Assembly (NCBI GenBank): GCA_001692895.1
Contig: KV748203.1
Location: 275,162-339,161 of the forward strand
Length of the DNA: 64,000 nt
Source of the DNA: Cenococcum geophilum 1.58
Taxonomy: Eukaryota > Ascomycota > Dothideomycetes > Gloniales > Gloniaceae
Reading direction: 5' to 3'
Shown here: one piece after another, positions 56,077 to 64,000 of the stretch
Layout: each line of letters starts with the position of its first letter
How positions within the stretch are numbered: the first letter of the stretch is position 1
Notes under the pieces: generated by a model
What the model was told of the DNA's origin: nothing
What the model saw: only the letters and a program-made list of their open reading frames with translations
Database searches by the model: none
Position numbers and translations under genes: made by a program

Positions 56077-57376
56077 GCCGTATAACCTTATTATCTACCC
56101 TATTTAGGTAGTAGGTCTCTATATATTTTAGCTAAATATTAGTTTTTAGGCTATATCTTTAAATAAAGGGCATTCTCTAGTACCTTTTATATATAGGAGA
56201 AAAAGTAGCCCTTTCTTTAGAAAGCTAATAATTGACCGTATAGATATAATAAGTAGATAGCTAAAGTAGGCTCCTATTATCGCGTTTATATTTTAGCGTC
56301 CGACCTATCTAATTTAGGTCTCCTTAACGCCGCTAAGCTTAATATACTAGACGCTTTACTTATAAGCGCTATAGGTCTTCTCCTTTAAGTAGATCCCTAC
56401 CTATTAAAATATCTTTTTATTTTATTTAAACTGCGTATAATAGCTTAACGGCTGTTATAGTACTTTAATACTACTAAGGAAGATATATAGGTTATAGTAG
56501 TCCTCTAACTGCTAAAAGGATAAAAAGCTCTTAGCGCTATTTTTACCCTAGTAGTTAAAGAAGTAAAAGGTTATTATAAAGAGAGGGTAAAGAATAGGGT
56601 TAGCGTTCCGTATATATTCTATATACTTATAATAGGACTAGCCCAGTTATAGTAGGAATGTTTTAGTAAAATACTTAACAGATAAATTCTAACGCTTTAA
56701 CTAAATTCTGCCAAATTTTATTAGCTTAATTAATTTCTACTAAATTCTGCCAGCTTAATCGACTTCTACTAAGTTCTACTAAATTAATTAAATTTTACTA
56801 AAGTCTATTAAAGACCGTGTGCGTATATATGCATATATTAACCACTAAGACCCCTAACTATTTAATTATATAATTCTCTTATTATTCCTTTCTCTTTTTT
56901 ATATAATATCCTATTATTAGCAAGAGCTATATACCCTTAGATTTAAATAGAATTTATATTATTCCTTTAAATCTTCCCTAAAGTCTCTTTATACCCTTAT
57001 ATTACGTTATATTAAAACAACTACTATTAAAATAGCAAACGGGCTTAAATACCCCGCGTTAACTATAAGTATTATAGCCCTAGTTAGGGAACAGTTAACC
57101 GTAATATAATAGTCCTTTATAGATGCCTTAGCCTAATAGCAAGTAATACTAGTGTTAGCGACTCAGTTAATTAAGGCACGAGTACGGCAAGAGGGACGCG
57201 CAAGCCTATATAATTAGTAGTCTATAAACGAGGATCTAAAGCTAAAGAAAGGAAAGGAGACGGAGGGCGGCGCCGCTTAACGTTATATACAATCCTCTAG
57301 TCACGTAACGGCAATTGTTTATAACTATATAAAACTATCTATAACTATCCGCTATAATCTACCGATATCCATTAGC
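56077..57376. other. Unassigned RIP-altered DNA (other half of the gypsy target element)
   Basis: No family assigned. Contains a short repetitive stretch around 56690-56800 (ctaaattctgccaa / ttctactaaattct units). Also a protein-like frame near 57040-57270 (IIALVREQLTVIQQSFIDAL when Gln-to-stop changes are ignored) that I cannot place. Confidence 0.4.
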
Positions 57377-59603
57377 TATCCCTTCGGCTGGTAGGGTCCT
57401 ACGATAATTGGTCCGTGCGTAGAATATCAAAACACCAGAACCAAAAGTACGCGTATATTCTATATAGATTCAATTAATTACATTAATTAACCATGCCTAC
57501 TAATCGTACTTCTAATAATATAGACTTTGTTCCACCGACTTAATATTTAATTCCACTAACTTAAAAGGCAAAAGAACCTCCCCCATAGCCGTGGCCGTTG
57601 CCCTCCTTTAAGTCTTTACGCGTCGCGAATTTTAACAACTATAGCACCCCAAATCTTCCTCTAAACCTCGATTAACACAACACCTTAGCTATATTTAAGT
57701 TGTTCTTTACTAATAAAATAATAGATAAGCTTGCGGAGTAGACAAATAAATATACAGAGCTCTATCCTGCAGAGAAAGAAGCTAAGTTTACCTGTAAGTA
57801 GAAACCGACAAATAGGCAGGAATTATACGCGTACTTTAGTGTGCTGATTTATATAGGCATTACTATAGAATCTTCCATTAAGGACTACTGGGGTAATTTA
57901 GAGCCAGCTGGCGTAGGCTATATAGTTAAAAACTACATAAGCCTTATAAGATTTTAGCAGCTTAATCGCTACTTTAGATATATAGAGCCTTAGCCAAAGA
58001 CGATTCTACTCCTTATACTACATTTAATAGAGTTAACGGTCTCTCTAAGCACCTCCGATTAAGATATTGCAAGCTCTATACCCCCGGAACTCACCTTATA
58101 GTTAATAAGACGATATAATGCTTTATAGGACGCGCTTCTAAAATCGGTAATATTTTATTAAAGCTAACACCAGAAGGTTTTAAGGTTTAAGTACTGGCTA
58201 ATAAGGGCTACGTTCTTAATTGGCTATAGTACGCCAAAGGTAATAATAAGGGCTTAGTAGACTTTGATACTATATTTATAAAGGAGGAAGGCTTTTTAAA
58301 GACGTAGGCAGTTATACTTAATCTACTTTCCTAGCGCAATGCGGATACTAATAAGCCTCTCTACCCCCCCGGGCGCTATATTGTTTAGCTTAATAATCTA
58401 TTTATAAGTGTTAAGCTTCTTACTAGACTTTACCAATTAGGAATTAGAGGTGTAGGTACTATTTAAACAACTAAAATAAAGCGTAAGGATTTGGGTAGTT
58501 CTAAAGGCGATATTTTAATTAACGCTAAAGGGAATAGAAAGAAGATTCCTACCAAGCAGATTAATAAGAGACTCTCTTACCTTAAGCTTTACTATATAGC
58601 ACAGCTACCATGGGGTGTTTTATACGGAGCTACCTTAAAGGACTTATAAGTAATGGAATTTGCTTAAAAGAACACCTAAGTCGTCCTTTTTATAAGCATA
58701 GTTAATAACGGTAGGAGTTACACCTTTCTTTTTAGTTATATTTCTCGCTAATGTTATATATCGCGACCAGGATAGAAATATATTACTACCCCTTAGAAGC
58801 GTCCTTCTGCTACTACTAGCTCTGCCAAATAAACGCGCAAAGTATTCGGAAACGATTTTATTAAAGATCTATTAATTCTAACCTTTATAGACAACTATAA
58901 TCGCTATATACTAGAGGTTAATCTTGCTAACTAGAGACGATTTTATTATAATACTTAGTGGCCTTATATAAAGACTTAGAAGCCTTTATAGCACTTCCTT
59001 CTTAATATTATCCTTATTAACTGCTTTTTACTCTCCTCCTATACCTCCTCTAATAATACTCGCGATATATATAAGTAGTTTTAGAAGGACCTTCGGTAGG
59101 CTCTCTTTAAGCAGTTAACTTACCTACGGCCGTATAATTAAGAGAGGCCAGTAAGAAACTCTATAAGTAATATTTTATGGTACCCCGTCAATAATTATAA
59201 GCTTATAAAGCTATTTATAAAGCAGAAGTTCTACTCTACTTGTATTAAGGTAGGTAGAAAGACTTAGACGCAGCATAGAGGACGTAGGAAGGCTCTCTCA
59301 AAGCTCTTAGAAAACACGACCTATAGATCTCGTAATAGTAAGAGTTGGAAGAGGCCTCGTAGAGCTCTAAGGACTATATTTAGCTGCTCTATTTGTTAAA
59401 TTCCGTTCTATAGAAGAGATGAGTATTAGCTACCTTATCTTAAGCGACTTAACTCTAAAGATTAAATGTATATAGCAATTATATATGAAAATTAACAAGC
59501 TTCTACGACCTTATATTTCTCATCACGGAGCCTTAATCCTATTAATTCTATTAGTTGGCTCTTATCGATAACCGTAGGACTAAATTTACCAGCCGAAGGG
59601 ATA
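57377..59603 (+). mobile_element. Full-length piggyBac-type transposon, RIP-inactivated
   Basis: 2227 bp with perfect 17-bp inverted ends tatcccttcggctggta (57377-57393) and complement (59587-59603). Subterminal blocks gtccgtgc and cttatcgataaccgtagga are the parts retained by the two small MITEs. Outermost bases are TA on both sides; TTAA duplications are not seen. It is the only copy in the window with a whole transposase frame. Confidence 0.88.
57493..59465 (+). pseudogene. piggyBac-type (DDE_Tnp_1_7) transposase relic
   Basis: From ATG 57493 (MPTNRTSNN) to TAA 59463-59465. N-terminal half reads FKLFFTNKIIDKLAEQTNKY (with TAG at one Gln), ELYAYFSVLIYIGI, DYWGNLEPAG and YISLIRFQQLNRYFRYIEP. 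Near 58860-58990 lies the family hallmark reading FIDNYNRYILEVNLAN (intact members: Asp-Asp-Tyr-Asn-x-x-Met-Gly-Gly-Val-Asp). A Cys-rich C-terminal finger (CSIC...CRRDE-like) ends it, as in piggyBac. Some frame changes occur in the middle. Stops fall at Trp and Gln codons. Confidence 0.8.
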
Positions 59604-61490
59604 ATCTACTAGTTTTTACTAGTTTCCACTAGCGCCGTAATATTACCCCCCCCCTTTTAAAAAAGCCTGCCCTTAGGCTTTATACGTCTATATTATATCT
59701 ATAGGGTAAATATATAGAAAAACTAGAGCTCTTGCTGCACCTGGCCTAAAAAGACCAAAACCAACTAAAAGAACCCTGAAAAACACCTAGAGAATCCCCC
59801 TAAGATATATACATCGCAGGGGAGGCATACGTTAAGCGACGGTGGTTCGCATTTACGCGCGTCTACTAGAACTACGCCTAGTAATAGACCTCTATAATAA
59901 GAACGGGTAAATACCACACTATAAAGCGGGAAGACCTTTATTAAGAAGGCATCTAATAAAATATAAAGCCTATTAGACGCGTTTAGTATTTATAGTTATA
60001 GGGGAGTAACCGTTAGCTATAACGAACTAATATAGCTAGTAGAATGGCTCTGCTAGTTTAGTAAACCTTAGGCGCCTCTCTAGTAAACCCTTAATTAAAT
60101 CCTCTAACGGCTAAGCAAAATTAAAAATAAATAAAATCCCTTCTTATTAGCGAACCGCACCTAGGCTACCGTAGCTGCGCTTTTATAGTATAGGGTACCT
60201 ACCCCCCTAAAGATAATAACTGGGTATATAATTATAATATAACTAAATACGGAAAAAGTAAAGGGGCTTAGGGGATAACTAGAAACAGAAGTCCTTATGA
60301 AGATTTATAAAGAGGTTTATAACGCTATTATAGTCTAATACCTTAGGAGCGGAGATATTAGAGTTACCCTAAGGGATTAATAGGCAAAGGAACGAGCTAT
60401 AAAGGTAGGGGATAGGCTAGGAGAACGTATTAGCATAAAAGTGCTTTATAAAGATTACCTAATTAAAGTCCTAGTAGTCCCCCTAAGCCTTAGGGTAGAA
60501 AAAGGACGCTAGGCGGATAATACAGCAACTATATATAAGATAGTAAAATAAACGGAACGCCTTATACTAGGACTTAAGATTACCTAAATCTAATAGCTTT
60601 AATAGGAAAATGTAAACTAAATATATAATAAGAATAATAAAAGGATATAAGGGTCGCCAGAGACTTACTAGGGAGATATTAGTTAAACGTATAGCTCCCT
60701 TATTATTAGTATATATATACTAAGAATGTAAAAACTTTTTATCTAAAAAGGTATTATTATAAATGGCCTTATATATAATGTAAGGCTCTATAACTATAAA
60801 CTCCGCCTAAAATAATGCTATCGCTATATATAATAGGGATATACCCAATTTATATATGCAGTATAGGTATACTACGGCCATTATATAGGCCCCTATAATA
60901 TAAGACACTACTTAAATTAAGATTAAATAAAATGCGTAAACTGCTACTAAAGTATATATAAGGCGTAGGAGAGAGAAGACTGTATTAAATACAGGAGATG
61001 GAAGGTAAGGGCTTAATAGCTACGAGAATAACTATACGCTAGGTTATATAAATGGAAATAATAGGCGATAAGCTAGGGGGGCGCAGGTGCCTTTTTAGCG
61101 TTTCCTACCTTTAATACTAGGGGGCTAGGCTAGCTATCCCAAGCCTTAATGGGCTAGAAGCGACGCTATGTAATATTACCAAACTATATAGGGATATAAG
61201 GGTTATAGGGGATATAAGGGAGAGAACGCCCTATAGGAAGACCCTTATAGACAGCTATAGTAAGCTTAAGACTAGGATAATTAAGAATTAAACTTAACGC
61301 GGTAAATATAATATTTATAGCCAACTTTTAAAGGGTATATAGCTAACTAGTAAGAATAGGGGAAGAACTAGAGATAATAATAGATTTAGGTATTAGAGGT
61401 CCGGGTTAAGCTTAGTATAACCTTGGGTTACGCACGCCCCCCTAAGGTCCGCGACATATCGTTTAAATATTACCCCCCCCCTTTGGTGGT
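59604..61490 (+). pseudogene. LINE-like ORF1 (gag-like) relic
   Basis: Between 60230 and 61000 one frame, ignoring stops at Gln/Trp, reads QYLRSGDIRVTLRDQQAKER, RVEKGRQADNTATIYKIVKQ, KGIIINGLIYNVRLYNYKLR and LKQCYRY-QQGYTQ. The last is like the Cys-rich knuckle (LKQCYRCQQWGHTQ) that ends ORF1 of Tad-type fungal LINEs. No reverse transcriptase was found downstream. The stretch is bounded by two runs of nine C (59646-59654 and 61473-61481). Confidence 0.4.
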
Positions 61491-64000
61491 GGCCCCTACT
61501 TTTTGGACGCGTTTTTAAGGCCTAGGTTAGTACTAGGTTAGTATAGAGGGCCTTAGCGCGCCTTTAACCTCACTGTCGCCTTAACAATCTATTTTCCAAC
61601 CCTTTCCTATCCTTATGCTCGCGATGGCTCTTATAGGGCTTCTGATTTTATATAGAAAGGCCTACTATAATTCTAATTATATAATATAGAGCCCTCTTCT
61701 TCTTCTTCTTTAATATTTACGCGTTCTACGCATTTAGTGACTTTATTTACCCACGCCGCGCTTATGCGTCTCCTTCTTACCTTTTACGGATATAGAGTTT
61801 TTTAGGAATCTTCTTACCCTATAGTCTACTTTATGGTTAAATAAAGCCCCCCTAGCCTCCTTCTATAGCCTCTAGAACGAATTTAAGGCCTAGACGGCGC
61901 GGCTATATAATATTTATAAGGCCTAGCGCTTAAAGAATACTACGAGGGCGTATAAGCTAAAGTAGAAAGAGTGGGAAGACTAATATATAAGACTAAAAGG
62001 TAATATAGACGGCGCCTAGGTAATAGAAGATAAGCTTTGCCTATTTTTAGAGCAGTAAGTTATTAACTAAGAATTATAGGCTGCTAGCTATTAAAAACGC
62101 AAGTTAAAACGGAAAGAGATATAGAAACGATAGTAAGTGGCGAAGAAAAAGGCAGAAGACGGCTAAGGGAAAGGCAGCTATAGCGGCAGCCGCAGCTATA
62201 GGGGAGGAAGCCATAAAGGAGGAAGGAGGAGATTATGGACGAGGAGGACCTTAGACGCTTCTATTTAATAAAAGATAGTCCAATACTTAGTTATAAAATA
62301 GCTATGTCTCCGCCTTATTTACTAGCTCCATTACAGTAGCTAGATTAAGAAGGTAAGGCCTTTGTAAGCCGCTATAAGGGGGCAAAGCTCTTTAGCGAGT
62401 ACTATAATAGCGATCTGCAGTTAATAAGGACCGGATTTAAACGCGTTAAACTTTAGTTACATTAAGGCCCTATTTATAAGTACTAGCGGCTATAATATTT
62501 AAAGGGGCGCTTAAAAAGGCAAATTACTTACGTGCTAGGAGATGGCCTCTAAGTCATGCACGAGATTTAGTTACAGTCTTTACCTTTAAACTGCGCCTAA
62601 GTATTTATTACGCGTTTATATTCAGGCATATACTAGCTTACTATTGTCGTAACCCCCGTTCTTTAAGGCCCCATACTTTTATCCTATACCTTACTCTACT
62701 CGATAAAAGTAGATAGACTGCTGTCGTTATATACCTGACTAGGATGATATATACATAATTCCTATACCTTATTATTATAAATAGAGGACATAGAGAGCAA
62801 CTAGAAATAAATAAGCTGGAACCTGTTAAAGAAGCCTCTATATTAATAATATAGGCGGAAGCAGAACCTAAAAACGGCAAGGTTAAGACCACACTAAGCA
62901 ATAAACCACAAAACTTAAACATAACCTACTAAGCCCTCGTATAATAATTAAACAGAAGATCCCAATTATAGGGGGAAGCCAGTCCACAAACCGATAGTGA
63001 TCTAAGAAAGGCCCGCCAAGAGCTGACCAGGTCTTTAGTAGCTAGACGGCACTACAAAAGAATATATCTGATAGAGCACTATAGTCATATAAGCTACCAT
63101 ATAAACTAGCTATATAAAAGGCTTAAAATCACGTTCTACTTAAATACACATAAGACCCTAGACTCGTTCTAGAGGCGGCTCTTTCTATAATAGCCTTGGT
63201 TTAAACTCTTTACATACTTAAGCTTAGGCAGTAATGAACTCTATAGCCAAGAGCCTATCCCATTCTTTTTAGTTAGAAGCTAGCATCACTCTGGAGGGAG
63301 GCTTCATTAGGCTACAAGATCATTAGCGGCTCGTTAAGAGCATACTTATCACTAATTAAGAGGATCACCCCTACAACACCCAGCTATAAACGTACACTGA
63401 ACACTTTCTACAAACCTTATGTAATTAGAGTCACTAATGAGTATAAATACCAATTAGACAAACTTTAAAAATATATGCGGACCAATCTACGCATTCATGG
63501 CCATATTCTGCATAAACGTTTACTAAGATTCTACTAAGCCTTCTGCTAGGACTCACGATCCTAAGCACCCTATTCTGCCCTATCATTATATAGTTTTCTC
63601 CATTTAAAGTAAATTCCTACCCCTCATCACTACAATTACTTTCTAAAGTTCTTAATATATTTATAATCTACTAATCATACCTATTGTCTTTATACAGCTT
63701 AATCCTCCTATTTATAGTCACTTATTTCACATGCTTATCCTCTATTCGTTAAAGCAGTAACGTCTTATACTATCAGGCTTATAGTTAATCCTTATATACT
63801 ATCTATAGAAGGATATGGAAGCTCTATGGCATGACCGTTCTTACCTATGTACTGAGTAACGTATATTAATACTACTTGTGCAGATAAAAGGTCATACTTT
63901 ATATATAGCACAACAGCTTATAAGCGGTTAGTAATAATCATGCGCTTATAATATCGTATTGACGTAATTATGCCATATTATAATACTAATCAACTTTACC
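61491..64000. other. Unassigned RIP-altered DNA to window end
   Basis: 61690-62640 gives, when stops are ignored, Arg/Lys-rich protein-like sequence including EEDLRRFYLIKDSPILSYKI and SRYKGAKLFSEYYNSDLQLI, from a repeated element I cannot name. 62640-64000 shows AT-rich sequence without a recognisable family. No LTR, terminal repeat or RNA gene seen. Confidence 0.35.

Noticed and set aside
62641..62922. 93-codon frame on the minus strand with a hydrophobic start
   Set aside because: Lies in AT-rich mutated DNA, lacks family resemblance, and its hydrophobic character follows from AT-rich codons.
32300..64000. Centromere or telomere-proximal identity of the AT-rich part
   Set aside because: AT-rich mutated transposons fit either, but no telomere repeats or centromere-specific arrays are visible, so position on the chromosome cannot be decided.
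28000..64000. A Starship-type giant element carrying the kinase and CorA-like gene as cargo
   Set aside because: No tyrosine-recombinase (DUF3435) captain gene was recognised in the window and no boundaries were found.

Overview
The window comes from a filamentous ascomycete (Pezizomycotina). The evidence is short GT-AG introns of about 48-120 bp, fungal-specific families (HET-domain protein, HAM1-like protein, fungal CorA-like protein, two-domain FEX fluoride exporter), and transposon relics that carry the C-to-T/G-to-A scars of repeat-induced point mutation (RIP). I cannot name a genus from the sequence alone.

Left part, about 1-32.3 kb, is gene-bearing with ordinary base composition. In order it holds: the 3' end of a HET-domain gene; a frameshifted C2H2 zinc-finger relic; uracil phosphoribosyltransferase (FUR1) divergent from the fluoride exporter FEX1; a HAM1-like gene with a frame break; an F-box/RCC1 gene divergent from the eIF2B delta subunit (GCD2); a TRAP-alpha/Irc22-type ER membrane protein; a CCCH zinc-finger protein; an aprataxin (HNT3); a large UBA-RWD-DEAH-box RNA helicase; and a protein kinase whose frame runs past an in-frame TAA. 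These are mostly unrelated housekeeping genes that share intergenic spaces. Four small inverted-repeat elements and one transposon remnant sit in the spacers.

Right part, about 32.3-64 kb, is AT-rich and packed with nested transposons. CpA and TpG are replaced by TpA, CpG persists, and Trp and Gln codons have become stops, the usual mark of RIP. Recognisable elements are: two hAT elements in tandem (one with a perfect 8-bp target duplication), a piggyBac-type element with a deletion derivative and small offspring, a Tc1/mariner relic, an 8.0-kb Ty3/gypsy chromovirus with both LTRs and a perfect 5-bp target duplication, a second truncated gypsy copy, and a LINE-like ORF1 relic. One single-copy gene, a CorA-like transporter on the minus strand at 39.6-41.5 kb, sits in an island that escaped mutation. 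The last 2.5 kb and several spacers are degenerate DNA I could not assign.

The most interesting structure is the piggyBac-type family. Within this one window it shows a full-length relic, an internally deleted copy, a C-terminal remnant and two elements of about 143 bp. All share TATCCCTT tips, but the inner terminal bases change in concert at both ends of each copy.
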